Origin: Flavobacterium sp. 5
GTDB taxonomy: Bacteria; Bacteroidota; Bacteroidia; Flavobacteriales; Flavobacteriaceae
DNA: 64,000 nt
Assembly (NCBI RefSeq): GCF_002813295.1
Contig: NZ_PHUE01000001.1
Coordinates: 2,604,001 to 2,668,000, forward strand
Reading direction: 5' to 3'
A program made the position numbers and the translations under genes. The notes beneath the pieces were generated by a model that was not told the origin of the DNA, did no database searches, and saw only the letters and a list, made by a program, of their open reading frames with translations. This document shows, piece by piece, positions 34,562-44,279 of the stretch (position 1 is the stretch's first letter; each line of letters opens with the position of its first letter).

Positions 34562-36400
34562 ATGAAAAAATTAATCATTCTTTTATTCTTCTTTTCTGCA
34601 TCAGTTTTTGCTCAAATAGATAGAGTTGAGCCTCCGTTTTGGTATGCAGGAATGCACAATCCGGAGCTTCAAATTATGTTTTATGGCAAAAATATCGCTC
34701 AAAATGAAGTATCAGTTTCTAATAACATTGTAATTGCATCCGTTAAAAAGACCGAAAATCCAAACTATCTTTTTGTTACAATTGATACTAAAAATGTAAC
34801 CGCACAAGATTTTGTTTTTTCTTTTTCTAAAGATAAGAAAATCAATTTCACCAAAAAATATAGTTTAAGACAAAGAAGAGAAAATTCAGCTTCAAGAAAA
34901 GGGTATGATGCTTCCGATTTGATTTATCTTATCATGTCTGATCGTTTTGCTAATGGGAACCCAAAAAACGACAGCGATAAATCAGTTGTTGAAAAAGGAA
35001 ACAGAGCACTTCCTGGCGGAAGACACGGTGGTGACATTGCAGGTATGATTCAGCATTTAGATTATATTAAAGAATTAGGAGCTACAGCACTTTGGCCAAC
35101 GCCACTTTGCGAAGACAATGACAAAACTTATTCGTATCATACTTACGGACAATCTGACGTTTATAAAATAGATCCACGTTTTGGAACCAATGAAGAGTAT
35201 GTACAGCTTTCTGCAGAATTACATAAACGGGATATGAAATTGATTATGGATTATGTAACAAACCATTGGGGAGCCGAACATTGGATGGTTAAGGATTTAC
35301 CTTCTCAAGATTGGTTACATCAATTTCCAGAATTTACACAAACCAATTACAGAATGACAACTCAGTTTGATACCAATGCTTCTGAAATTGATGCTAAAAC
35401 ATGTATGGATGGATGGTTTGTAAAATCGATGCCAGATTTAAATCAATCCAATTCTTTAGTAAATACCTATTTGAAACAAAATGCAATTTGGTGGATTGAA
35501 TACGTGAATTTAGATGGTTTTCGTGTAGATACTTATTCGTATTGTGACAAAAAGGGTATTGCCGAATGGACCAAAGCAGTAACCGATGAATACCCTAATT
35601 TCAATATTGTTGGGGAAGTTTGGATGCATGATCAAGCCCAAATGGCATATTGGCAAAAAGATAGTAAAATAGCGGAGATAGAAAATTATAATTCGTACTT
35701 ACCCTCGGTAATGGATTTTACCTTCACAGAAACTTTAGGGAAAGTATTTAATGAAGATAATGGTAAGTGGAATGAAGGAATGGTAAATGTTTACGAGAAC
35801 TTTACCAATGATTTTTTATACCCGAATATCAATAGTATTATGACTTTTGTAGAAAATCATGACACCAATCGGTTTAATGAAATTTATCAAAAGGATTTTT
35901 CAAAATATAAAATGGCAATGACATTATTGGCAACCGTTCGAGGAATTCCTCAAATTTATTATGGTTCCGAGATTGCAATGGCCGGAAACAAAGATAAAGA
36001 TGGAGATGCTGCAATTCGTCAAGACTTCCCTGGTGGTTGGGATGGAGATAAAAATAATGCTTTTGAAAAAGCAGGAAGAACGGCAGAGCAACAACAGTTT
36101 TTTGATTTTTCGGCTCAATTATTTAATTGGAGAAAATCGAACGAAACCGTGCATTTTGGAAAAATGAAACATTATGTTCCAGATAATAATGTTTATGTGT
36201 ATTTCAGATATACTGATACAAAATCGGTGATGGTGGTTATCAATAATAATAAGGAAACTAAAACTTTTCCAACTAATCGTTTTCAAGAAAGTATATTAAA
36301 TTATAAATCAGGAAATGATGTGCTTTCAGGAAAATCAATTGATTTGAAAAATGATATTACTATCGAAGGAAAATCCGTTTTGATTTTAGAATTGAAGTAA
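34562..36400 (+). CDS. Periplasmic GH13 neopullulanase-type alpha-amylase (SusA-like)
   Basis: 612 residues from the ATG at 34562, which opens with the signal peptide MKKLIILLFFFSASVFAQ; an in-frame reading from 34463 covers repeat B and lacks a reasonable start. Residues about 19-115 form the N-terminal beta domain of cyclomaltodextrinase/neopullulanase enzymes (RVEPPFWYAGMHNPELQIMF). The barrel holds MDYVTNH, GFRVDTYSY with nucleophile D323, GEVW with acid E352 and VENHDTNR with D434. It would degrade imported malto-oligosaccharides or pullulan in the periplasm. GH31 follows 14 bp downstream. Confidence 0.92.
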   Translation: MKKLIILLFFFSASVFAQIDRVEPPFWYAGMHNPELQIMFYGKNIAQNEVSVSNNIVIASVKKTENPNYLFVTIDTKNVTAQDFVFSFSKDKKINFTKKYSLRQRRENSASRKGYDASDLIYLIMSDRFANGNPKNDSDKSVVEKGNRALPGGRHGGDIAGMIQHLDYIKELGATALWPTPLCEDNDKTYSYHTYGQSDVYKIDPRFGTNEEYVQLSAELHKRDMKLIMDYVTNHWGAEHWMVKDLPSQDWLHQFPEFTQTNYRMTTQFDTNASEIDAKTCMDGWFVKSMPDLNQSNSLVNTYLKQNAIWWIEYVNLDGFRVDTYSYCDKKGIAEWTKAVTDEYPNFNIVGEVWMHDQAQMAYWQKDSKIAEIENYNSYLPSVMDFTFTETLGKVFNEDNGKWNEGMVNVYENFTNDFLYPNINSIMTFVENHDTNRFNEIYQKDFSKYKMAMTLLATVRGIPQIYYGSEIAMAGNKDKDGDAAIRQDFPGGWDGDKNNAFEKAGRTAEQQQFFDFSAQLFNWRKSNETVHFGKMKHYVPDNNVYVYFRYTDTKSVMVVINNNKETKTFPTNRFQESILNYKSGNDVLSGKSIDLKNDITIEGKSVLILELK

Positions 36401-36414
36401 GAGAACTGATGATT

Positions 36415-38802
36415 ATGAAAAAATTAATTTTAGTTTTATTTATAACTAGCCTTTCTTTTGCTCAAAATGCAAACAGAAAATATCAAAGCTATAGCCTTGT
36501 AAATAATATATTAGAAATAAAAACATCGGATGGGAATTATCTTATAAAACCCTATTCTGATAAAATAATAGAAACCTCTTTTTTGCCAATAGGAGAAAAA
36601 TCAAATTCTAATTCTCATGCAGTAGTTTTAGTGCCTGAAAATGTTACTTTCAAGGTTAAACAATCCGAGAATATGGTTGTTTGTTCAACTAAAGGTATAA
36701 CAGTTTCTATTCAAAAAAGCCCTTTTCAAATATCCTATTTGTACAATAATAAAGAGGTGATTTCAGAAAAGAATGGATATGTAAAAAGAGGTACAAACAG
36801 TAAGGAACAGCCGCAAGAAACAATTGAGTTTAATTTGGAAGCTACCGAATCACTTTATGGCGCTGGTGCGCGTGCATTAGGAATGAATCGTCGTGGAAAC
36901 CGTTTGGAATTATACAACCAAGCCGATTATGGATATGGAACGCATTCCAAAAAGATGAATTTCTCTATTCCGCTCGTGATGTCTTCCAAAATGTATGCTG
37001 TTCATTTTGATAATGGAGCAATCGGTTATTTGGATCTTGATAGTAAGAAAGACAATACGCTGGTTTATGAAACGATTTCTGGTAGAAAAATATATCAGGT
37101 TGTTGTTGGTGATACTTGGGCAGATTTGACTTCGAATTACACATCGTTAACTGGAAGACAGCCACTTATTCCTCGTTGGGCTTTAGGGAACTTTTCTAGT
37201 CGATTTGGCTACCATTCTCAAGCGGAAGTAGCAAAAACAATTGATAAATATTTGAAAGATGAAATTCCTGTAGATGCCATAATTCTTGATTTGTATTGGT
37301 TTGGAAAAACGGTTCAGGGTACCATGGGAAATTTGGATTGGGATAAAGATAATTTCTCTGATCCTAAAAAAATGATTTCAGATTTGAACAGTAAAGGTGT
37401 CAAAACGATATTAATTACAGAACCTTTTATTTTGACCACTTCCAGCAAATGGCAAGAAGCGGTTGATAAAAAAGTATTAGCAACAGATAATCTTGGAAAT
37501 CCATTTAAATATGATTTTTATTTTGGAAACACAGGACTTGTAGATGTTTTTAAACCAGAAGGGAAAACATGGTTTTGGAATATTTACAAAAACTTAATCA
37601 ATCAAGGAGTTGGTGGTTGGTGGGGAGATTTGGGCGAGCCAGAAGTGTTTCCATCAGCAGCATTTACATCTCAAGGAACAGCTGACGAAGTGCATAATAT
37701 TTATGGGCACAATTGGGCAAAAATGATTAACGAAGGTTATAAAAAAGATTTTCCAAGTCTGCGTCCTTTTATTCTAATGCGTGCTGGATATTCGGGTTCG
37801 CAACACTATGGAATGATTCCATGGTCTGGAGATGTAAGTCGTTCTTGGGAAGGTTTACAATCTCAACCCGAAATTGCATTACAAATGGGAATGCAGGGGA
37901 TGGGATATATGCACTCGGATTTAGGAGGTTTTGCTGGAGATTATTTTGATAATGAATTGTATGTTCGTTGGTTACAATATGGTGTTTTTCAGCCTATCTA
38001 TCGTCCACATGCACAAGAAGATGTTCCTTCTGAACCTGTAAATAAAGATATTGTAACTAAGGGCAAAGCCAAAAAACAAATAGAATTACGGTATCAAATG
38101 CTGCCGTACAACTATACATTAGCCTTTGAAAATAATAACAAAGGATTACCATTAATGCGTCCGTTATTTTTTGAAGAGCCTACGAATGAAAAGTTGCTGA
38201 ATTCTTGTGATTCTTATTTGTGGGGGAATGATTTTTTAGTAACGCCTATTACCAAAGCAGGTGTTACTAATACAACTATTTATTTTCCAAAAAACAATAA
38301 TTGGTATGACTTTTATTCAGATGCTAAATATGAAGGAGGAGTAGCAGAAAACGTTGTTGTTTCGGCAGATAATATACCTGTTTATGTACGTGGTGGGGCT
38401 TTTATTCCAATGATAAAAACGATTCAAAACACTACAAAATATTCATTATCTTCGTTTGATTTGCATTTTTATTATGATGAAAAAACACCTTCAAGTTTTG
38501 GAAAATTATATAATGATGACGGAATAACACCAAATGATTTTGAAAAAGGAGCTTACGAAATTTTGAATTTTTCGAATAGTACAAAAGACAAAGTGATTAC
38601 CTTAAAAATGAATACTACTGTTGGTAAATCATTTGTTAGTAACGATAAAAATGTTACGGTATTGGTTCACAATATCGCTGTAAAACCGAGTAAAATTACT
38701 ATTAACGGCAATGCTGTTGATTGCAAAATGAATGCTAAAACTCTTGAAGTTCCTGTAATATTAAAACAAGGAATGGACAACGAAATTAAAATACAATTAT
38801 AA
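36415..38802 (+). CDS. Periplasmic GH31 alpha-glucosidase
   Basis: 795 residues from the ATG at 36415 (an ATG two codons earlier is equally possible). Signal peptide MKKLILVLFITSLSFAQ. An N-terminal galactose-mutarotase-like domain precedes the barrel with IPVDAIILDLYWFGKTVQGT. The nucleophile motif is WWGDLGEPE (D405) and the acid motif WSGDVSRSWEGL (D473). ARALGMNRRGN and DLGGFAGDYFDNELYVRW are also family-typical. It removes terminal alpha-glucose units from malto-oligosaccharides. Only 3 bp separate it from the next amylase gene. Confidence 0.93.
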   Translation: MKKLILVLFITSLSFAQNANRKYQSYSLVNNILEIKTSDGNYLIKPYSDKIIETSFLPIGEKSNSNSHAVVLVPENVTFKVKQSENMVVCSTKGITVSIQKSPFQISYLYNNKEVISEKNGYVKRGTNSKEQPQETIEFNLEATESLYGAGARALGMNRRGNRLELYNQADYGYGTHSKKMNFSIPLVMSSKMYAVHFDNGAIGYLDLDSKKDNTLVYETISGRKIYQVVVGDTWADLTSNYTSLTGRQPLIPRWALGNFSSRFGYHSQAEVAKTIDKYLKDEIPVDAIILDLYWFGKTVQGTMGNLDWDKDNFSDPKKMISDLNSKGVKTILITEPFILTTSSKWQEAVDKKVLATDNLGNPFKYDFYFGNTGLVDVFKPEGKTWFWNIYKNLINQGVGGWWGDLGEPEVFPSAAFTSQGTADEVHNIYGHNWAKMINEGYKKDFPSLRPFILMRAGYSGSQHYGMIPWSGDVSRSWEGLQSQPEIALQMGMQGMGYMHSDLGGFAGDYFDNELYVRWLQYGVFQPIYRPHAQEDVPSEPVNKDIVTKGKAKKQIELRYQMLPYNYTLAFENNNKGLPLMRPLFFEEPTNEKLLNSCDSYLWGNDFLVTPITKAGVTNTTIYFPKNNNWYDFYSDAKYEGGVAENVVVSADNIPVYVRGGAFIPMIKTIQNTTKYSLSSFDLHFYYDEKTPSSFGKLYNDDGITPNDFEKGAYEILNFSNSTKDKVITLKMNTTVGKSFVSNDKNVTVLVHNIAVKPSKITINGNAVDCKMNAKTLEVPVILKQGMDNEIKIQL

Positions 38803-38805
38803 ATT

Positions 38806-40485
38806 ATGAAAAATAGAAGTCTAGTAGTATCAGTGATTCTTTTATTGGCTACCACTTTCGTAGATGCACAAGTAAAAAAAGATTCAGAGATAAAACATAA
38901 TAAAATGAAAACCGAAAAAACACCTTTTGTTTGGGAAGGTGCCAATTTATATTTTTTGATGACCGACCGTTTTAATAATGGTGATAAAACAAATGATGTC
39001 AATTTTAATAGAACTAAAACTGCTGGAAAACTTAGAGGATTTGAAGGAGGAGACATTAGAGGAATTATTAAAAAAGTGGATGAAGGGTATTTTACAAAAT
39101 TAGGTATCAATGTAATTTGGTTTACTCCAGTTGTAGAGCAAATTCATGATGGAGTAGATGAGGGGACAGGTTTTAGTTATGGATTTCATGGCTATTGGGC
39201 TAGAGATTGGACAGCTTTAGACCCTAATTTTGGAACTAAAAAAGATTTAGCAGAACTGGTTAAAAAAGCACATGGCAAAGGAATTCGTATCATGCTAGAT
39301 GGTGTAATCAATCATACAGGACCCGTTACAGAGATTGATAAGGTTTGGCCAGAAGGTTGGGTTCGTACAGAGCCGCAATGTCAATACAGTAATTTTGACA
39401 ACACTACTGCTTGTACGTTGGTTGCTAATTTGCCAGATGTAAAAACGGAAAGTAAAGTAGAAGTAACAGTACCTCCTTTTTTAGTCGAAAAATGGAAAGC
39501 AGAAGGAAGATATGATAAAGAAGTGGCTTCTTTGGACGCTTTTTTCAAAAGAACGGGTTACCCAAGAACACCAAAATATTACATTATAAAATGGTTGACG
39601 GATTATATCACAGAATTTGGAATTGATGGATATAGAGCCGATACTGTAAAACATACTGATGAAAGTGTTTGGGCCGATTTTAAAACGCAATGTGATTATG
39701 CATTTGCCAATTGGAAAAATAATAATCCAAATCAAGTGTTAGATAATAATCCATTTTACACCATTGCCGAGGTGTATAATTACAATATTAGTGCTGGAAA
39801 ATTATTTGATTTCGGAGATAGAAAAGTCAATTATTACGAGAATGGTTTTACAGCCATGATTAATTTTGAATTCAAAAGTGATGCTCAAAACGGGTATTCT
39901 ACTTTATTTTCAAAATATTCCGATTTGCTCAATAATGAATTAAAAGGAAATAGTGTTCTTAATTATTTATCCTCACACGATGATGGTGGACCCTTTGATG
40001 CAAAACGTACAAAAAGTATCGAAAGTGGAACAAAGTTATTATTAACCCCAGGAATAGCTCAGGTGTATTATGGTGATGAATCTGCTCGTTCTCTTGTAAT
40101 AGAAGGAACTCAGGGTGATGCCACATTACGTTCATTGATGAATTGGGACGCGATTAAAACAAATCCCGAAACTCAAAAAGTACTTTTGCATTGGCAAAAG
40201 TTAGGTCAATTTAGAAAAAATCATCCAGCAGTAGGAGCAGGAGTAAATGTCGAGATTTCGGCAAAACCTTATGTTTGTTCCAGAACTTTTACTAGAGAAA
40301 AATACTCGGATACAGTAGTAATCGGATTGGATTTAGCAAAAGGGAAAAAGGAAATTGGTATTGGTAACGCTTTCAAAAATGGAGCCACTGTAAGAGATGC
40401 TTATTCTGGTAAAACAGCAATAGTATTGAATGGAAAAGTAACGATAGACACTGAATTTGATATAGTGTTGTTGGAACTAAAATAA
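38806..40485 (+). CDS. Periplasmic GH13 alpha-amylase
   Basis: 559 residues. Signal peptide MKNRSLVVSVILLLATTFVD then A. YFLMTDRFNNGDKTND, FEGGDIRGI, and the four GH13 regions: DGVINH, GYRADTVKH with D279, AEVYNY with acid E322, and SSHDDGGPF with D392. The long insertion CQYSNFDNTTACTLVANLPD and the arrangement recall the periplasmic alpha-amylase MalS of enterobacteria. Third hydrolase of the operon and followed by a terminator. Confidence 0.92.
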   Translation: MKNRSLVVSVILLLATTFVDAQVKKDSEIKHNKMKTEKTPFVWEGANLYFLMTDRFNNGDKTNDVNFNRTKTAGKLRGFEGGDIRGIIKKVDEGYFTKLGINVIWFTPVVEQIHDGVDEGTGFSYGFHGYWARDWTALDPNFGTKKDLAELVKKAHGKGIRIMLDGVINHTGPVTEIDKVWPEGWVRTEPQCQYSNFDNTTACTLVANLPDVKTESKVEVTVPPFLVEKWKAEGRYDKEVASLDAFFKRTGYPRTPKYYIIKWLTDYITEFGIDGYRADTVKHTDESVWADFKTQCDYAFANWKNNNPNQVLDNNPFYTIAEVYNYNISAGKLFDFGDRKVNYYENGFTAMINFEFKSDAQNGYSTLFSKYSDLLNNELKGNSVLNYLSSHDDGGPFDAKRTKSIESGTKLLLTPGIAQVYYGDESARSLVIEGTQGDATLRSLMNWDAIKTNPETQKVLLHWQKLGQFRKNHPAVGAGVNVEISAKPYVCSRTFTREKYSDTVVIGLDLAKGKKEIGIGNAFKNGATVRDAYSGKTAIVLNGKVTIDTEFDIVLLELK

Positions 40486-40507
40486 TAATTTTAGCTAATT
40501 AAAATCG

Positions 40508-40540
40508 AAAACGCCTTTATTTCTAAAGGCGTTTTTTTGT
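40508..40540 (+). terminator. Terminator at the end of the starch locus
   Basis: ACGCCTTT (40511-40518) with AAAGGCGT (40525-40532), then TTTTTT. Confidence 0.9.
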
Positions 40541-40731
40541 GTTCTATCATTACTTCCTTTACGTTAAATATAATTTTAAATAAAAATAATAGGGTATGCT
40601 ATAATTTAAAACTTAATCAAAAAGAGAGAGATCATATCGATTGTATATTCAGTATAGTACGTATTTCGGTATTTTCAAAAGCTAAATGGTATTATATTTG
40701 ATATCAATTGAAAACTAATTCTAAAACCAAA

Positions 40732-41418
40732 ATGAGCAAAATTCTCAAAATAGGACATCGCGGAGCCAAAGGATATGAACCTGAAAACACTTTAGTTTCT
40801 TTTGAAAAAGCAATAAAAATGGATGCCGACGGTATCGAACTGGACGTGCATTTAAGTTTGGATGGTCATTTGATTGTCATCCATGACGAAACTATCGACA
40901 GAACAACTAACGGAAAGGGGATTGTTAATCATCTGACTTTAGACGAATTAAAATCTTTTAGAATTAATGAAAAGTTCGAAATACCAACATTAGATGAGGT
41001 TTTGAATTTGGTTAATCAAAAGTGTTTTGTGAATATTGAACTGAAAAATCAAGATACAGCCGAGAAAGTAGTTGAGCTAATTGAACGTTATATTTCAGAT
41101 AAAAAATGGCAGCATAGTGATTTTATAGTTTCAAGTTTTGATTGGAATGCATTGCAACAGGTTCGGTTTTTAAATGATGATATCCGAATTGGGGTTCTAA
41201 CTGAAACGGATTTGGATTTGGCTATTTCTTTTGCCCGATTCATGAAAGCTGAAGCATTACACCCCGATTATCAATTATTAACTAATGAATATGTTTCTAC
41301 AATAAAAAAACATGACATTAAAATTTTTCCTTGGACTGTCAATGACTCAGAAGCTATTCAAAAAATGAAATCATTTAAAGTGGATGGAATAATTACTGAT
41401 TTCTTGGATAGAATTTAA
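40732..41418 (+). CDS. Glycerophosphodiester phosphodiesterase
   Basis: 228 residues from the ATG at 40732; an upstream TTG at 40708 is less likely. KIGHRGAKGYEPENTLVSFE, DGIELDVHLSLDGHLIVIHD and ETIDRTTNGKG are the catalytic GDPD motifs with the two His and the metal-binding Glu/Asp. No signal peptide, so it is cytoplasmic (UgpQ type) and frees glycerol 3-phosphate from deacylated lipids. A TATATTTG at 40693-40700 is a likely -7 box. Confidence 0.93.
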   Translation: MSKILKIGHRGAKGYEPENTLVSFEKAIKMDADGIELDVHLSLDGHLIVIHDETIDRTTNGKGIVNHLTLDELKSFRINEKFEIPTLDEVLNLVNQKCFVNIELKNQDTAEKVVELIERYISDKKWQHSDFIVSSFDWNALQQVRFLNDDIRIGVLTETDLDLAISFARFMKAEALHPDYQLLTNEYVSTIKKHDIKIFPWTVNDSEAIQKMKSFKVDGIITDFLDRI

Positions 41419-41490
41419 ACAAGTTGGAACAGACATTCTTTCAAAAACGAATGCTTACCTTTGCAAAATAATTCAAAAAACAACTTTTTA

Positions 41491-41561
41491 CCATATAAGG
41501 TATATAAGTACATATAAGTTTGAGTGCATTTCCTTTAAATGTCCTTATAAGCCTTATATGT
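41491..41561. repeat. Inverted repeat before the flavoprotein gene
   Basis: CATATAAGG near 41493 and CCTTATATG near 41552 are perfect inverted copies with smaller ATATAAG repeats between. A structured leader or an operator is possible. Confidence 0.5.
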
Positions 41562-41601
41562 TTAAGAAAAAAAACTAAATTTTCAATCTCTACTCGTAAT
41601 C

Positions 41602-42813
41602 ATGAATCAAAATTTCGATATACTAATAGTTGGTGGTGGTGCTGCAGGTTTTTTTACAGCTATCAATATTGTAGAGAAAAACCCAAAAATAAAAGTGGCA
41701 ATTCTCGAAAGAGGTTCAGAAGTGTTGGGCAAAGTTCGTGTGTCTGGCGGTGGGCGATGTAATGTAACGCATGCCTGTTTTGAGCCCAATGAATTAGTGA
41801 AATTTTATCCTCGTGGCGAAAAAGAATTGCGAGGTCCTTTTCATCAATTTTGTTCGGGAGATACAATAGAATGGTTCGAAAAACATGGAGTAGAACTCAA
41901 AATTGAAGAAGATGGGCGTATGTTTCCAGTTTCGAATTCTTCACAAACTATTATAGATTGTTTTATAAAGACGACTCAAAAATTAGGTATTGCTGTACTC
42001 ACAGGACAAAGTGTACAATCCATTTTTAAAAAGGATAATTTTTGGAAAGTTGAAACTCAAAACGAAAATTATATCGTAGAGAAATTGGTTCTTGCCACAG
42101 GAAGTAATCCTAAAATTTGGGAAATGCTTCAACAACAAGGACATGCTATTGTAAACCCTGTTCCTTCATTATTTACGTTTAATATAAAAGACTCCCGAAT
42201 AAAAGAATTGCCAGGCGTAGCGGCACAAGTTACGGTTAGGGTAAAAGATACCAAATTAGTTTCGACTGGGCCTTTGTTAATCACCCATTGGGGAATGAGT
42301 GGTCCGGCGATTTTGAAGTTGTCGGCTTGGGGAGCCCGTATTTTGCACGATAAAAATTATCAGTTTACCATTTTTGTAAATTGGCTTAATGATGTTGATG
42401 CCGAAGATACTGAGAAAATTCTAAAAACTGTAAAACAAGAAAATGCAAAAAAAGCAGTTTCCAAAAAGTCTCCATTTGAGTTCCCAAACCGTTTGTGGGA
42501 GAGTTTGGTTTTGGCTTCTAATATTGAAAGCGAAACAAAATGGGCTGATTTGTCTAAAATTCAATTGCAAAATTTAGTGAGCCAACTAATCAATTGTACT
42601 TTTCAAGTCAATGGGAAAAGTACTTTTAAGGAAGAGTTTGTAACAGCCGGCGGAATTGATTTAAAAGAGATTAACTTTAAAACCATGGAAAGTAAACTGC
42701 ATGAGAATCTTTATTTTGCTGGCGAAATAGTAAATATAGATGCAATAACTGGAGGATTTAATTTTCAAAATGCTTGGACGAGTGGTTTTATTGTAGCGAA
42801 TAATATTGATTAA
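41602..42813 (+). CDS. NAD(P)/FAD-dependent oxidoreductase of the HI0933/YhiN family
   Basis: 403 residues. NFDILIVGGGAAGFFTAINI is the N-terminal FAD-binding Rossmann motif, followed by LGKVRVSGGGRCNVTHAC, the family signature. The C-terminus has AGGIDLKEINFKTMESKL and YFAGEIVNIDAITGGFNFQN followed by AWTSG. The reaction of this conserved family is not established. TACCTTTG at 41456-41463 is a possible -7 box. It stands alone. Confidence 0.9.
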   Translation: MNQNFDILIVGGGAAGFFTAINIVEKNPKIKVAILERGSEVLGKVRVSGGGRCNVTHACFEPNELVKFYPRGEKELRGPFHQFCSGDTIEWFEKHGVELKIEEDGRMFPVSNSSQTIIDCFIKTTQKLGIAVLTGQSVQSIFKKDNFWKVETQNENYIVEKLVLATGSNPKIWEMLQQQGHAIVNPVPSLFTFNIKDSRIKELPGVAAQVTVRVKDTKLVSTGPLLITHWGMSGPAILKLSAWGARILHDKNYQFTIFVNWLNDVDAEDTEKILKTVKQENAKKAVSKKSPFEFPNRLWESLVLASNIESETKWADLSKIQLQNLVSQLINCTFQVNGKSTFKEEFVTAGGIDLKEINFKTMESKLHENLYFAGEIVNIDAITGGFNFQNAWTSGFIVANNID

Positions 42814-42899
42814 AGCAGTAATTAACAAAAAATTACATCTATTCTAAGTTTTTATTAATGACTATTCGTATATATTTACTTTCAGTATAAAACCAGAAA

Positions 42900-43643
42900 A
42901 TGAACGTAAAATTACTTTTAGTATTATCCTTATTTGTTTTCCAATTCGGTTTTTCACAAACGAGAGAGTATCTTTCGGGAGTGGTGTCATCTGAAAATTT
43001 TTTACTTCAAAATGCAGATGTAATCAATAAGACTTCACAAAAAAGTACTACAACAAATGATCGAGGCGAATTTTTAATTGCCGTTAAAGCTAATGATAGT
43101 CTCCTTATTTATGCAAAAGATTACGATTTAAAAAGGTTAAAAGTATCTGCAGTACAGATTGAGGTTAACAATCTACAAGTTATAATGATTAAAAATGCCG
43201 AAGTATTAGATGAAGTTTTAGTTACTAAAATAAATAAGATTAAGTTAAGTTCAAACAAATGGCACGAACAAAGTAAACGTGATGAAATTACTGCAGAAAA
43301 AAATCCCTATACTGAAAACAAGATCGTAATGGTTAGAGGAGGGACATTTGTTAATGGCTTGAATTTTGCTGCAATTGGTAAAAAGATCATAGATTTATTT
43401 AAAAAAGAAAAGGAACCGGGAAAAGAAAAACCAGCTGACATTGAATTTGCGACTTTGGCAAAAAAAACTTGTGATGAAAAATTCTTTACTCAAAATTTAA
43501 AATTAAAACCCGAAGAAATTGAACTTTTTCTTCAATTTTGTGATGCCGATCCGAGGTCGAAAAAAATAAATGATTCTAGTAATGTTCTCGATATGATGGA
43601 TTTTTTATTAATTAAAAATATCGAATTCCAAAAGATAAAATAA
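42900..43643 (+). CDS. Secreted protein with carboxypeptidase-regulatory-like domain
   Basis: 247 residues. Signal peptide MNVKLLLVLSLFVFQFGFSQ. Residues 22-95 form a CarboxypepD_reg-like domain (YLSGVVSSENFLLQNADVIN), ending in NAEVLDEVLVTK, the sequence that normally leads into a TonB-dependent receptor plug. Here no plug or barrel follows; instead there is a Lys-rich, helical C-terminal region of 140 residues. It may be periplasmic. Function unknown. Confidence 0.75.
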   Translation: MNVKLLLVLSLFVFQFGFSQTREYLSGVVSSENFLLQNADVINKTSQKSTTTNDRGEFLIAVKANDSLLIYAKDYDLKRLKVSAVQIEVNNLQVIMIKNAEVLDEVLVTKINKIKLSSNKWHEQSKRDEITAEKNPYTENKIVMVRGGTFVNGLNFAAIGKKIIDLFKKEKEPGKEKPADIEFATLAKKTCDEKFFTQNLKLKPEEIELFLQFCDADPRSKKINDSSNVLDMMDFLLIKNIEFQKIK

Positions 43644-43652
43644 TTCATTTTT

Positions 43653-44129
43653 TTACCTATTCAACCACCAAATTGCTCCATTTAAAACCGTAGCAAAACT
43701 TACCCAAAGTAAATAAGGAATAAATAAATAACCTGAAATTTTGTTGATTTTAGAAAATTGAATATAAGTTTCATAAATCATTAGCCATAAAATAATTATT
43801 TCCAGTCCAGCTAGCATTGGATTTTTTAGTCCAAAAAACAAATACGACCACAAGGCATTTAGAGCCAATTGAATGGCAAAGAATTGTAATGCTTTTTTAA
43901 CGATTTCTTTTTCAAAATCTATTCTGTCCCAGACTAAACCTGCAGCAATTCCCATCATAATATAAAGCATACTCCAAACGGGCGCGAAAACCCAATTAGG
44001 AGGATTAAAGCTTGGTTTAATTAAAGTTGGATACCATGTTGTTATTGCAGTTCTGGTCACTATTCCTGAAAAATAACCCACAACAAGACAAGTAACAACT
44101 ATCGATAATATTTTGGTAAGCTTATTCAT
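43653..44129 (-). CDS. tspO: TspO/MBR family membrane protein
   Basis: 158 residues with five membrane helices. LIKPSFNPPNWVFAPVWSML and YIMMGIAAGLVWD are the core of the family, binding tetrapyrroles and related lipids. The gene is convergent with the preceding one, leaving 9 bp between the two ends. Physiological ligand here is unknown. Confidence 0.92.
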   Translation of the reverse strand: MNKLTKILSIVVTCLVVGYFSGIVTRTAITTWYPTLIKPSFNPPNWVFAPVWSMLYIMMGIAAGLVWDRIDFEKEIVKKALQFFAIQLALNALWSYLFFGLKNPMLAGLEIIILWLMIYETYIQFSKINKISGYLFIPYLLWVSFATVLNGAIWWLNR

Positions 44130-44170
44130 TTTTTTGTTTTTGAGAAGTCAAAAGTACTTAAAACTTTTTT

Positions 44171-44227
44171 AAGTTTCTAAGTTTCTGAGTCGCTTAGGAA
44201 CTCAGCGACATAGAAACTTAGAAACTT
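44171..44227. repeat. Long perfect inverted repeat between tspO and mvaD
   Basis: AAGTTTCTAAGTTTCT (44171-44186) and AGAAACTTAGAAACTT (44212-44227) are perfect complements. Inside, TCGCT (44190-44194) pairs with AGCGA (44204-44208). It forms a 16-bp outer and a 5-bp inner stem between the two divergent genes. Confidence 0.85.
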
Positions 44228-44279
44228 TCTATGTAAACGATTTAACCAAAAAAAGTATCTTTGCCGAAAATTTGTATTT

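Noticed and set aside
34312..34578. Short frames around repeat copy B on both strands
   Set aside because: They only translate the palindromic element and its flanks; the amylase signal peptide at 34562 marks the true start.
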